NCBI GenBank assembly: GCA_937967755.1 | Contig: CALBTA010000156.1 | Location: 1 to 7,818, forward strand | Source of the DNA: an uncultured Planctomycetaceae bacterium | GTDB taxonomy: Bacteria; Planctomycetota; Planctomycetia; Pirellulales; Pirellulaceae | Direction of reading: 5' to 3' | Length of the DNA stretch: 7,818 nucleotides | Part shown: piece after piece, positions 1-6,450 of the stretch | Layout: each line of letters opens with the position of its first letter | How positions within the stretch are numbered: the first letter of the stretch is position 1 | Translations under genes and position numbers: made by a program | The notes under the pieces: model-generated | Seen by the model: the letters and a program-made list of their open reading frames with translations, nothing else | What the model was told of the DNA's origin: nothing | Database searches by the model: none

Positions 1-333
1 CTGCCTTGCGGTGGTCAATGTTGCGGTGGGGTGCGCGCCAATCGGCCCGTAGAACCAACCCCACGCATGCAGCGGATAAGTCAGCACGCGCATTGAACCA
101 ACACCCGTTCGTTCGCGAATTACCGTCAGCGGCACGATCCCAACCGGCTTGCCGCCGCTGCTGACCATCAACACGCGCAGCCGTTGGCCTTCGCCAAAAT
201 GCCGCCAATAACATTGCAGCCAGTCGAGCGTTTGGAAGAACGAGCCGCCGCGAGTTTCGCCGTGCAGGGCGTTCCATGTCAGGCGGTAATCTTCGAGTTG
301 CTCGATGTCGTTGACTTCAATCACTTGGGTCAT
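1..333 (-). CDS. CelD/FemAB-like GNAT-family acyltransferase, N-terminal part (runs off the left edge)
   Basis: The minus strand is open from an ATG at 333 to base 1, giving 111 residues with no stop, so the C-terminal part lies outside the window. The visible part has the pattern of the N-terminal half of CelD/FemAB-like GNAT proteins (Acetyltransf_6 group). A 'FFQTLDWLQCYWRHFG' block at about residues 33-48 is followed by a beta-rich stretch 'RLRVLMVSSGGKPVGIVPL' (about 52-70) and a tract rich in Gly, Trp and Tyr. Family members transfer acyl or aminoacyl groups, often in polysaccharide or cell-envelope synthesis; the substrate here cannot be told. The start is well set: GGAGAA lies 4 bases upstream, and the nearest upstream ATG meets a stop at once. 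It is transcribed divergently from the DUF1549 gene. The acetyl-CoA-binding half is not visible, so family assignment rests on N-terminal resemblance recalled from memory. Confidence 0.75.
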   Translation of the reverse strand, partial: MTQVIEVNDIEQLEDYRLTWNALHGETRGGSFFQTLDWLQCYWRHFGEGQRLRVLMVSSGGKPVGIVPLTVIRERTGVGSMRVLTYPLHAWGWFYGPIGAHPTATLTTARQ

Positions 334-337
334 CAAA

Positions 338-343
338 TTCTCC
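338..343 (-). promoter_or_regulatory. Ribosome binding site of the GNAT-like gene
   Basis: GGAGAA on the minus strand, 4 bases before the ATG at 333 (6 bases if counted from GGAG). It decides the start of the left-edge gene, since the only nearby alternative ATG is in a frame that ends within seven codons. Confidence 0.7.
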
Positions 344-636
344 GGCTTGCCATGCAGATCGGTTTGAGGGTTGCCCTTGGTCATTGCAATCGATGTTCCA
401 ATCGCCTGGGATTCGCCGCTTCGCACCGCGTAACCTCTTCCACGGCAACGAGTTACCCGCCCTCGCCCGATGCCTAGCCGAGCCCCGATGTTGCCGAAAT
501 GAAACGAAGTCGGCGATCGATGTTGAACGAAGGCAACATAGGGAAGTCGCCGCCTACGCGTTAAACTTACCTCGCGAAACCTTCGTCCGGCGTGCGGTGT
601 TTAGTGGTCAGCGGAAGTTGGAACGATGTTTGTAGT

Positions 637-665
637 AGTCCCGGTAGGGACGGCATCGATTAGCC
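637..665 (+). repeat. Small stem-loop repeat, copy A
   Basis: The first of two tandem related units. GTCCC (638-642) and GGGAC (647-651) form a 5-bp stem with loop GGTA. It ends in TTAGCC, matching the ATAGCC end of copy B at 709-738. Relative to copy B, both sides of the stem differ in a way that keeps pairing (T-A here, C-G there). Its last two bases overlap the following 8-bp hairpin. Confidence 0.7.
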
Positions 666-683
666 TGGGACGTGAGTCCCAGG
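664..683. repeat. Perfect 8-bp hairpin with GTGA (GNRA-type) loop
   Basis: CCTGGGAC (664-671) pairs perfectly with GTCCCAGG (676-683) across a four-base GTGA loop, which as RNA is a stable GNRA tetraloop. It sits directly between the two copies of the small repeat, so the three pieces probably form one composite intergenic element. No T-run follows, so it is not a typical intrinsic terminator. From memory, motifs of this kind recur in planctomycete intergenic DNA; this was not checked. Confidence 0.75.
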
Positions 684-708
684 AAGAAGACAACGCAATG
701 TTGCCGCA

Positions 709-738
709 AGCCCCGGCAGGGGCGACATCACAATAGCC
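709..738 (+). repeat. Small stem-loop repeat, copy B
   Basis: The second tandem unit, 72 bases after the start of copy A. GCCCC (710-714) pairs with GGGGC (719-723) across GGCA. The rest of the unit follows copy A closely (CATC, then TAGCC at the end). It lies 61 bases before the start of the DUF1549 gene, so it is probably in that gene's leader or promoter region. Confidence 0.7.
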
Positions 739-799
739 TCATCCATTTCGCCGCTGGGCGGATACAAAGTGATTGTTGGTCTCCCAATAGGAATTCATC

Positions 800-2443
800 A
801 TGCCGCTACCGTGGATACGAAGCGCTTGGAAACATTTCGCAGTGGTTTTGGTCGTCGCATCGGTTTGCGGGAGTCTTGAATCGGCAGAGTCCAGGTCGAA
901 TGAGACGGCCCAGCGGATCGATCAACTGCTTCAAGAAGAACACGCCATCGATCAGGCCGATCCGTCGCCGCGTTGCGACGATGAGACATTTCTCCGCCGC
1001 GTCAGCCTCGACATCACCGGTCAACTTCCTACGCCGGGAAAGGTCACGTCGTTTGTTCTCGATCCTGACGAGGCGAAGCGCGAAAAGGTTGTGCAGCGCT
1101 TGCTCGACGAGAAAGAGTTCGGCCGCAACTGGGGGCGCTACTGGCGCGACGTGGTGATGTACCGCCGCAATGACGACCGCGGGTTGATCGGCGCGGCGTC
1201 GCTTGAGCGCCATCTGACCGAGCAACTGAACAAGAACACCCCCTGGGACGAAGTCGCCACCGGCTTCATCACCGCCAAGGGCGACGTGCGCGAGGACGGG
1301 GCGACCGGGATGATCATGGCCCAAGTTGGCCGGCCGGAAGATACCGCGGCTGAAATTTCCCGCATCTTCCTGGGCGTGCAAATTCAATGTGCGCAGTGCC
1401 ACGACCACCCGACCGACCGTTGGAGCCGCGAGCAGTTTCACGAATTGGCGGCGTTCTTCCCGCGTGTCGCTGTCCGCCCTCGGAACAACGACGGCCCGCG
1501 TTCGTTCGCCGTGGTGGCAGACGACGGGCCGATGATTCGCCGCCGGCCCAATGGCAATAATCGTTTCCGCGGCACGCCTGAACACTACATGCCCGACCTC
1601 GAAGACCCGCAGGCCCGCGGAACAAGAATGCAGCCCATCTTCTTCTTAACCGACCAAGAAGTTGACTACGGGACGGCGGATGCGAAGCGGCGAGCCGCGT
1701 TGGCCGGAATGATCACCGCGAAGGACAACCCGTGGTTCGCCAAGGCGTTTGTCAATCGGATTTGGGCGGAACTGGTCGGCGAAGGTTTTTACCCCCACGT
1801 CGACGACCTTGGCCCCGACCGCGACGCCACCTCGCCGAAGACGATCGACTACCTCGCTGAGCAGTTCGCGGCCAGCGGTTACGACGTGAAGCAGTTGTAC
1901 CGAACGATCACTTCGACCGATGCCTACCAGCGGCAGTCACAGCCTCGCCGGAGTTTCAAGGAAACGCCGTTTGCCGCGAATTGCTCGCAGCGATTGCGAA
2001 GCGATCAGCTTTTCAACGCCTTGGTTCACGCGCTGGGGATTCCCGACTCGCCAGCCCGGCAAGCCGACGGGCCTTACGGACCGCGCGGCGGCAACGCCGA
2101 ACTGCGCAGAGTGTTTGGCCAAACGTTCAGTTACGACCCCAGCGACCCGCGCGACGAAGTCGACGGTTCGATCCCGCAGGCGCTGGCCCTGATGAATTCG
2201 CCGCAATTGAATCAGCTAATCAGTGCCAGCCCGTTCACCACGCTGGGGCGATTGCTGCGGAGCACGCCCGACAACGAAGACGTGGTGGTCGAGCTATACC
2301 TTCGCTGCCTCGCCCGGCAGCCGAGCGAGGCCGAACTGACCCACTGCCTGCAATACGTCAAGAGTACCGGCGACCGCGACGAAGCGTTCGAAGACATGCT
2401 CTGGGCGTTGATTAACTCGACGGAATTCTTGTATCGAAAGTAG
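800..2443 (+). CDS. Secreted DUF1549/DUF1553 domain protein (planctomycete cytochrome-associated family)
   Basis: 547 residues. The N-terminus has a basic start and a hydrophobic run (about residues 11-29), indicating a Sec-type signal peptide, so the protein is likely periplasmic or exported. A DUF1549 region follows (about 36-245), with the typical 'LRRVSLDITGQLPT' block at about 65-78. It contains a CxxCH motif (Cys197, Cys200, His201, followed by DHP), which resembles a c-type haem site but is a conserved part of this family whether or not haem is attached. The C-terminal half (about 295-545) matches DUF1553, with 'KAFVNRIWAELVGEGF' and a final 'INSTEFLYRK'. No separate cytochrome domain is present, making this a short form of the family. 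The start is supported by AGGAA 6 bases upstream. The DUF1501 gene follows on the same strand after 121 bases, and such pairs are very common in Planctomycetes. Molecular function is not established. Confidence 0.93.
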   Translation: MPLPWIRSAWKHFAVVLVVASVCGSLESAESRSNETAQRIDQLLQEEHAIDQADPSPRCDDETFLRRVSLDITGQLPTPGKVTSFVLDPDEAKREKVVQRLLDEKEFGRNWGRYWRDVVMYRRNDDRGLIGAASLERHLTEQLNKNTPWDEVATGFITAKGDVREDGATGMIMAQVGRPEDTAAEISRIFLGVQIQCAQCHDHPTDRWSREQFHELAAFFPRVAVRPRNNDGPRSFAVVADDGPMIRRRPNGNNRFRGTPEHYMPDLEDPQARGTRMQPIFFLTDQEVDYGTADAKRRAALAGMITAKDNPWFAKAFVNRIWAELVGEGFYPHVDDLGPDRDATSPKTIDYLAEQFAASGYDVKQLYRTITSTDAYQRQSQPRRSFKETPFAANCSQRLRSDQLFNALVHALGIPDSPARQADGPYGPRGGNAELRRVFGQTFSYDPSDPRDEVDGSIPQALALMNSPQLNQLISASPFTTLGRLLRSTPDNEDVVVELYLRCLARQPSEAELTHCLQYVKSTGDRDEAFEDMLWALINSTEFLYRK

Positions 2444-2456
2444 CCGCGAAAGAGCA

Positions 2457-2477
2457 GGTCGGGTTTGTTACCCGACC
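2457..2477. repeat. Left hairpin of a facing hairpin pair (REP-like)
   Basis: GGTCGGGT (2457-2464) pairs perfectly with ACCCGACC (2470-2477) across TTGTT, 13 bases after the DUF1549 stop codon. It is an inverted, diverged copy of the hairpin at 2530-2548. The two agree at about 18 of 22 positions when one is reverse-complemented, and one pair of differences exchanges T-A for A-T and so keeps the stem. It could also protect or end the upstream transcript, but no T-run follows. Confidence 0.75.
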
Positions 2478-2529
2478 AGAACTATGTTTCAGCCGTAACC
2501 AATTGTTAGAGCGCCAAACCGCTGCCACA

Positions 2530-2548
2530 GACGGGTTACAAACCCGTC
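2530..2548. repeat. Right hairpin of the facing pair, just upstream of the DUF1501 start
   Basis: GACGGGTT (2530-2537) pairs with AACCCGTC (2541-2548) across ACA. It ends 4 bases before the GGAG ribosome binding site (2553-2556) of the DUF1501 gene, so the folded RNA would abut the ribosome landing site. With the hairpin at 2457-2477 it forms an inverted pair around 52 bases of unique-looking sequence, the arrangement typical of REP/BIME-type elements. No transposase for such an element lies in the window. Confidence 0.75.
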
Positions 2549-2564
2549 CTACGGAGAAAGTTCC

Positions 2565-3857
2565 ATGACCCAACACCTCCAAACCAACATCTCCATCTCG
2601 CGTCGCGGCAGGCTTCACCGCCGTGATGTGCTGCGAACGATCTCGGCCGGCGCGATCGCCAGCGGGGGGCTCGGTTGGGCGGATCGCACCATTCTTCAGG
2701 CCGCCGAATTGCGCCGCCGCGGCATGGCTTGCATTTTGCTGTGGATGCAAGGCGGGCCCAGCCAGTTCGATACCTTTAGCCCTAAAATCGGCGATACCGG
2801 CGGTGACATCAAGGCCATCGATACCAACGTTTCCGGCATCAAGATCGCCGCGAACCTTCCCGAAACCGCGAAGGTGATGGACGACATCTGCCTGATCCGT
2901 TCGATGACCGGCAACGAAGGCAGCCACCCGCGGGCCAGCTTCCACCTGCACACCGGCTACATCCCCAACCCCAGCGTGAAGCACCCGACATTCGGCAGCG
3001 TTGTCGCCAAGGCCATCGGAGACGCGCAGCACGACTTGCCGTCGTTCGTCCGCATCGGCAACCGCGGGCGCGGCGCGACTGGCTCCGGCTTCCTCGGCGT
3101 TGACTATGCCGCGTTCGCATTAAATTCCGCCCGCAACACGCCGGCCAACACGAAGCCAACAACAAGTGACGCCCGTTACACCCGGCGGCTCGGTTTTCTC
3201 GAAGGGCTGGAAACTGATTTTGCTGAAAGCGGCGGCGAGCAAGTCGTTGCCGATCACCGCAAGCTGTACAACAAAGCGTCGAAGATGATCCGCAGCCCGC
3301 ACATGGAAGCGTTCGACATCACCCGAGAAGACCGCAAGACGCGCGACGTTTACGGTGACGGCGAGTTCGCCGCCGGCTGCCTGATGGCGCGCCGCCTGGT
3401 CGAAACGGGCGTTACCTTCGTCGAAGTCGGCCTGGGCAACTGGGATACGCACCAAGACAACAACGATCGGACGAAGCAACTTTGTGGCCAGCTCGATCGC
3501 CCCTACGCCCAACTGCTGCGCGATCTGAAGGAGCGCGGCCTGTTGGACAACACGCTGGTCATTTGGATGGGCGAGTTCGGCCGCACCCCGCGGATCAACG
3601 CCCGCGGCGGCCGCGACCATTACCCGCGTGCGTTCGACGTTGCCCTCGCCGGCGGCGGGGTGCAGGGCGGGCAAGTGATCGGCCGCACCGACCCGACCGG
3701 GGCCCGCGTCACCGACCGCCCGGTCGAAGTCGCCGACCTGTTCCGCACGTTCTGCCACAGCCTGAAGATCGACGCCGACGACGAAAACATGAGCGCCATC
3801 GGCCGCCCCATCCCAATCGTCGAAGGGGGCAGTGCCGTGAAGGAAGTGTTTGGTTAA
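2565..3857 (+). CDS. DUF1501 protein (alkaline-phosphatase/sulfatase-like fold), probable Tat substrate
   Basis: 430 residues, a usual length for DUF1501 proteins. The N-terminus carries the twin-arginine sequence 'HRRDVLR' (residues 18-24) and then a weakly hydrophobic stretch rich in Ala, Gly and Ser, suggesting export by the Tat system. Family landmarks are 'LLWMQGGPSQFDTFSPK' (58-74), 'NWDTHQDN' (292-299), 'WMGEFGRTP' (334-342) and 'RDHYPRAF' (350-357). The Asp and His residues in these blocks are the likely metal or active-site ligands by analogy with the alkaline-phosphatase superfamily. The start is set by GGAG at 2553-2556, 8 bases from the ATG. It follows the DUF1549/DUF1553 gene on the same strand, and the two families nearly always occur together, so they probably act in one extracytoplasmic complex or pathway. 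The substrate is unknown. The hairpin pair in the gap could modulate co-expression. Confidence 0.93.
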   Translation: MTQHLQTNISISRRGRLHRRDVLRTISAGAIASGGLGWADRTILQAAELRRRGMACILLWMQGGPSQFDTFSPKIGDTGGDIKAIDTNVSGIKIAANLPETAKVMDDICLIRSMTGNEGSHPRASFHLHTGYIPNPSVKHPTFGSVVAKAIGDAQHDLPSFVRIGNRGRGATGSGFLGVDYAAFALNSARNTPANTKPTTSDARYTRRLGFLEGLETDFAESGGEQVVADHRKLYNKASKMIRSPHMEAFDITREDRKTRDVYGDGEFAAGCLMARRLVETGVTFVEVGLGNWDTHQDNNDRTKQLCGQLDRPYAQLLRDLKERGLLDNTLVIWMGEFGRTPRINARGGRDHYPRAFDVALAGGGVQGGQVIGRTDPTGARVTDRPVEVADLFRTFCHSLKIDADDENMSAIGRPIPIVEGGSAVKEVFG

Positions 3858-3871
3858 CTCACCATCGTAGC

Positions 3872-3890
3872 GGCAAGCTGCCAGCTTGCC
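3872..3890. repeat. Hairpin after the DUF1501 gene, possible terminator or intergenic repeat
   Basis: GGCAAGCT (3872-3879) pairs with AGCTTGCC (3883-3890) across GCC, 14 bases after the DUF1501 stop. The following bases (TGCTTTCAAT) are only mildly T-rich, so intrinsic termination is possible but unproven. A weaker hairpin (GCTTG/CAAGC, 3913-3926) follows. The stem sequence is unrelated to the hairpins at 2457-2548. It may mark the end of the DUF1549-DUF1501 transcript before the permease gene. Confidence 0.55.
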
Positions 3891-3999
3891 TGCTTTCAAT
3901 GGTCAGCATGACGCTTGGTTGCAAGCAGCCTTCCCGCGAGGCGACAATGGGATTTGGAAGTTCCCTGTTCGCCAGCTTTAGTCGCCTCGCACCACTGCC

Positions 4000-5241
4000 A
4001 TGCAACTGCTCACCACTACCCGAATTGCTCTGCGGGCTTTGCGGAAGAATAAGATGCGGTCGAGCTTGACCGTGTTGGGGGTGGTGATTGGCATCGCCGC
4101 GGTGACGACGATGGTTTCGATCGGGCAAAGCGCGGGCGAGTTGGTGCAAGGGCAATTCGAAGCCCTCGGCACGAACGTGATCATCATTTTCCCCAACTAT
4201 GAAAAGCGGGGCGGAGTGCGCAGCGGGCAAACGAAGACCTTGACCGCGGCCGACAGCGACGCCATTGAACGGCAATGCGATTCAGTCGTCGCCTCGTCGC
4301 CGATAGTAGGGGCGGGCGGGCAAGTGGTTTACGGCAACGCCAACTGGAGCCCCAACGAAACGCTGGGCGTCGGGCCAAGCTACCTGACTGTGAGGAATTG
4401 GACGTTGCGGCACGGCGGATTTTTTTCCGAGCGCGACGTAATTTCCGCCAACAAGGTATGCGTGATCGGACATACACTGGTCGAGAAGCTGTTTCAAACG
4501 ACCAACCCCATCGGCGCGACCGTGCGGGTCAACAATATCCCGCTGCAAGTGATCGGCGTGCTGGACCTAAAAGGGGCCAACCTCGTCGGGCAAGATCAGG
4601 ACAACATCATTTTGATCCCGCACACCACGGTGCGCAAGCGGCTGCAAGGTTCCAACTTCGACAACGTGCACGCCATTATGGCCTCGGCCCGCAGCACATC
4701 GCGGATGGCCGAAGCCGAGAGCGAAATTTTTCAGCTCCTCGCCGAACGGCACCGCATTGCACCCGGGGCGGAGCCTGATTTCGAAGTGCAAAACACCACC
4801 GAGATCGCCAACGTGCTGGGTATCATCACCGGCACGATGACCGCGCTGCTGGCTTCCATTGCGGGAATTTCGCTCCTAGTCGGCGGGGTGGGCATCATGA
4901 ACATCATGCTGGTCTCAGTGACCGAACGGACGCGCGAGATCGGCATTCGCATGGCGGTTGGGGCGCGCGGCAGCGACATCCTGAAGCAGTTCCTTATCGA
5001 GTCAGTGATTCTTTCCTGCCTGGGTGGGCTGGTCGGTTTGTTGCTGGGAATCGGCGCGTCGGTCGGCATCACCATGGCGATCAACTCAATGTCTTCCGGT
5101 AGTGAGTGGCCGATCGTCGTTTCGATTCCCGCGGCCATCGTCGCCATCGCTTTCGCCGCCGGGGTCGGCATCTTCTTCGGCTTCTACCCCGCCTGGCGCG
5201 CGAGCCGATTGGACCCGATCGAAGCGCTGAGGTATGAGTGA
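4000..5241 (+). CDS. MacB-type ABC transporter permease (MacB_PCD + FtsX domains)
   Basis: 413 residues, the usual length for a stand-alone MacB-like permease. The N-terminus has a basic segment and a transmembrane helix (about 21-42, 'SSLTVLGVVIGIAAVTTMVS'). A large extracytoplasmic MacB_PCD-like domain follows (about 43-275), then three C-terminal helices (about 279-304, 334-361 and 373-395). 'ERTREIGIRMAVGA' (309-322) is the conserved cytoplasmic coupling segment after the second helix, and 'YPAWRASRLDPIEALRYE' is the standard C-terminus. Such four-helix permeases dimerise and use mechanical force from an ATPase to move substrates or drive envelope processes. No ATP-binding subunit is encoded on either side, so the partner must be elsewhere. 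The start is the first ATG after an in-frame TAG, but no good ribosome binding site precedes it. The substrate cannot be inferred. Confidence 0.93.
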   Translation: MQLLTTTRIALRALRKNKMRSSLTVLGVVIGIAAVTTMVSIGQSAGELVQGQFEALGTNVIIIFPNYEKRGGVRSGQTKTLTAADSDAIERQCDSVVASSPIVGAGGQVVYGNANWSPNETLGVGPSYLTVRNWTLRHGGFFSERDVISANKVCVIGHTLVEKLFQTTNPIGATVRVNNIPLQVIGVLDLKGANLVGQDQDNIILIPHTTVRKRLQGSNFDNVHAIMASARSTSRMAEAESEIFQLLAERHRIAPGAEPDFEVQNTTEIANVLGIITGTMTALLASIAGISLLVGGVGIMNIMLVSVTERTREIGIRMAVGARGSDILKQFLIESVILSCLGGLVGLLLGIGASVGITMAINSMSSGSEWPIVVSIPAAIVAIAFAAGVGIFFGFYPAWRASRLDPIEALRYE

Positions 5242-5305
5242 TCGGTTGCGGAGCTGCTTGGATTGAACTCGATAAAACTGAGGGAGAGGGGGTGGGCCAA
5301 ACTGT

Positions 5306-5773
5306 ATGAAGTTGACCATCGTCCAAGGCGACTTGCTTGAACAAGATGTGGATGTGATTGTGAACGCGTGGAACCGCAACATCATTCCTTGGTGGCTGCT
5401 CTTGCCGCAAGGCGTTTCCGGGGCGATTAAGCGGCGGGCCGGCTACGCTCCCTTTCGCGAGTTGGGCAATCTCGGCCCGATCCCGCTGGGCGGCGCGGTC
5501 ATCACCGGTGCGGGAAACTTACCGCATAGAGCCATCATTCATGTCGCCGGCATCAGCATGTGGTGGCGGTCTTCTGAAGAGTCGATCCGCAAATCCGCTC
5601 GCAGCGCCATCCACTTAGCCAGCGAACAAGGATTTCGATCCATCGCCTTTCCTCTGATCGGTGCGGGAACGGGCGGTGGTTCGCCCGTACGCGTGCAGGA
5701 AATCATGGAACAAGAGCTTGCCGATTGTGACTTCGATGGTGATGTGCGGATTGTCGTATTTGAGCGCTGCTGA
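5306..5773 (+). CDS. Stand-alone macro-domain protein (probable ADP-ribose binding or hydrolysis)
   Basis: 155 residues, nearly all one macro domain. It opens with 'QGDLLEQDVDVIVNAWN' (7-23), with the family Asp9 and Asn20. Next come a loop 'LPQGVSGAIKRRAG' (33-46), 'PLGGAVITGAGNLPHRAIIHVAG' in segments across 60-82, and the phosphate-binding loop 'PLIGAGTGGG' (116-125). These fit the ADP-ribose pocket of macro domains, which remove ADP-ribose from proteins or nucleic acids or process its derivatives. An aromatic insertion 'IIPWWLL' (26-32) sits where many homologues have a glycine-rich loop, suggesting a distinct subfamily. Cytoplasmic: no signal peptide or membrane segment. The ATG gives the standard macro-domain N-terminus. 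The purine tract upstream (5280-5296) ends too far away to be an ideal ribosome binding site. It follows the permease gene by 64 bases; no functional link is evident. Confidence 0.92.
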   Translation: MKLTIVQGDLLEQDVDVIVNAWNRNIIPWWLLLPQGVSGAIKRRAGYAPFRELGNLGPIPLGGAVITGAGNLPHRAIIHVAGISMWWRSSEESIRKSARSAIHLASEQGFRSIAFPLIGAGTGGGSPVRVQEIMEQELADCDFDGDVRIVVFERC

Positions 5774-5934
5774 CGCAAACGATCCTATTCGCTACATTTT
5801 CTCGAAATCCAAGTATCCACTGTTCAAGATTCGCCTGGATCGCGCTTCCTAATGCCAACTCTGCCACCCCAATGCCGCATCATCCAAATCCTCGCCTTTC
5901 GAGGAGATCGGGGCCGCGCTCACCGCAAGACGTT

Positions 5935-5939
5935 GGAGG
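5935..5939 (+). promoter_or_regulatory. Strong ribosome binding site GGAGG for an ATG at 5945
   Basis: GGAGG lies 5 bases before ATG 5945. It is the best ribosome binding site in this part of the window, yet it feeds a frame that does not continue into the conserved protein starting at 6001. That mismatch is key evidence that the gene has suffered a frameshift. Confidence 0.6.
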
Positions 5940-5944
5940 CACAG

Positions 5945-6004
5945 ATGGATGAAGAAGACAACAATCAGGGTGCTGGCCCGTCTAATTCCGACGTACTCTT
6001 GTGG
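5945..6004 (+). pseudogene. Probable detached 5' end of the following gene (frameshift near 6004)
   Basis: From the well-placed ATG 5945 this frame encodes 20 residues ending 'SDVLLW'. Re-reading one G at 6004 (a -1 shift) joins them to 'GRHAGISLDVGQIVYGF' in the frame of the 6001-6435 gene. 'VLLWGRHAGISLD' makes a plausible beta-strand leading into the conserved His, whereas the unshifted frame goes on as unrelated sequence and stops at 6103. The joined protein would have about 163 residues. The simplest explanation is loss of one G from a TGGGG run (now TGGG at 6002-6005), either in the genome or in the sequence. No classical slippery heptamer is present. Confidence 0.5.
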
Positions 6005-6435
6005 GCCGCCACGCTGGCATCTCCCTGGACGTTGGCCAGATTGTCTATGGATTCAATCCTGCCAAAGGCGCGTTCACCACGCGGAATCTGCTCAACCACC
6101 TGAAAAGACACCTCGCCGTGCCCAGCGAAGTGCGAGACGACACGCAAGTTTTCAAAGATGCGAGCCTAATTGGCCTGCAAGTCGAGGAGATTGAAATTCT
6201 CGTGCCGCAGGCGTTCTACGATCATGTCGAAATCTCACTTGCCGCCGAGTTGAAATCGAGCAATTATACTTATGGATACCCCGATGGTGACGGCGACTGC
6301 AACTGTGCTACTTGGATTGAGCGATTGGGCGTGCCGCTGTTTTCAGGGCAGATGGACGAGCTGATGATGACATTGGATTTTTCGATGACGCAGCACTCCT
6401 TGCAAAAGCGCCGATTCGGGCTCTGTACTCCGTAA
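6001..6435 (+). CDS. Putative permuted papain-fold (NlpC/P60-like) hydrolase, 5' end probably frameshifted
   Basis: Read from GTG 6001 this gives 144 residues. An in-frame TAA lies at 5983, so little upstream extension is possible in this frame. 'GRHAGISLDVGQIVYGFNP' (2-20) resembles the His-bearing strand of circularly permuted NlpC/P60 enzymes. 'GDCNCATWIERLGVPL' (98-113) resembles their Cys-bearing helix, with Cys102 after Asn as the candidate nucleophile and His4 as its partner. Between them 'VRDDTQVFKDA' (44-54) and a helical 'VPQAFYDHVEISLAAELK' segment fit the connecting region. Such proteins are amidases, peptidases or acyltransferases, and some are secreted effectors. There is no signal peptide. 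The GTG lacks a ribosome binding site, while a strong one serves ATG 5945 in another frame, which argues for a frameshift. The family call rests on motif pattern only. The next gene begins 15 bases downstream and is likely co-transcribed. Confidence 0.6.
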   Translation: MGRHAGISLDVGQIVYGFNPAKGAFTTRNLLNHLKRHLAVPSEVRDDTQVFKDASLIGLQVEEIEILVPQAFYDHVEISLAAELKSSNYTYGYPDGDGDCNCATWIERLGVPLFSGQMDELMMTLDFSMTQHSLQKRRFGLCTP

Positions 6436-6450
6436 CTGACGGGATGGACG

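Larger units (their letters stand above)
334..799. other. Divergent intergenic region, no gene seen, with repeats in its right third
   Basis: This 466-base gap separates two divergent genes and must hold promoters for both. No convincing -35/-10 pair could be picked out. Two short plus-strand open frames (184-477 and 384-635) have no recognisable product; one overlaps the GNAT-like gene and they overlap each other. A weak inverted repeat, ATGTTGCC at 488-495 and GGCAACAT at 532-539, has a 36-base loop and may be chance. The right third (637-738) holds the structured repeats listed separately. AGGAA at 789-793, 6 bases before the ATG at 800, is the ribosome binding site of the next gene. Confidence 0.6.

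Noticed and set aside
184..635. Two overlapping plus-strand open frames of 97 and 83 codons left of the DUF1549 gene
   Set aside because: The first overlaps the GNAT-like gene on the other strand and the two overlap each other. Compositions are unlike structured proteins and no product is recognisable.
1388..1402. CxxCH in the DUF1549 protein as proof of a c-type cytochrome
   Set aside because: The motif is a conserved part of the DUF1549 family; a single CxxCH without a cytochrome domain or visible distal ligand does not establish haem attachment.
806..1585. Long open frame (259 codons) on the minus strand inside the DUF1549 gene
   Set aside because: It lies wholly antisense to a clear family protein; GC-rich codon use leaves the opposite strand open. 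No recognisable motif.
3120..3899. 259-codon minus-strand open frame over the end of the DUF1501 gene
   Set aside because: Antisense shadow of a conserved coding region, with no family signature and no ribosome binding site.
5280..5296. G-rich tract as a G-quadruplex or ribosome binding site for the macro-domain gene
   Set aside because: It has only three runs of three or more G, so no standard four-run quadruplex, and its main purine core is more than 10 bases from the ATG.
6001..6006. Programmed -1 ribosomal frameshift
   Set aside because: No slippery X-XXY-YYZ heptamer is present at TTG TGG GCC and no clear downstream pseudoknot was seen; a one-base deletion explains the data more simply.
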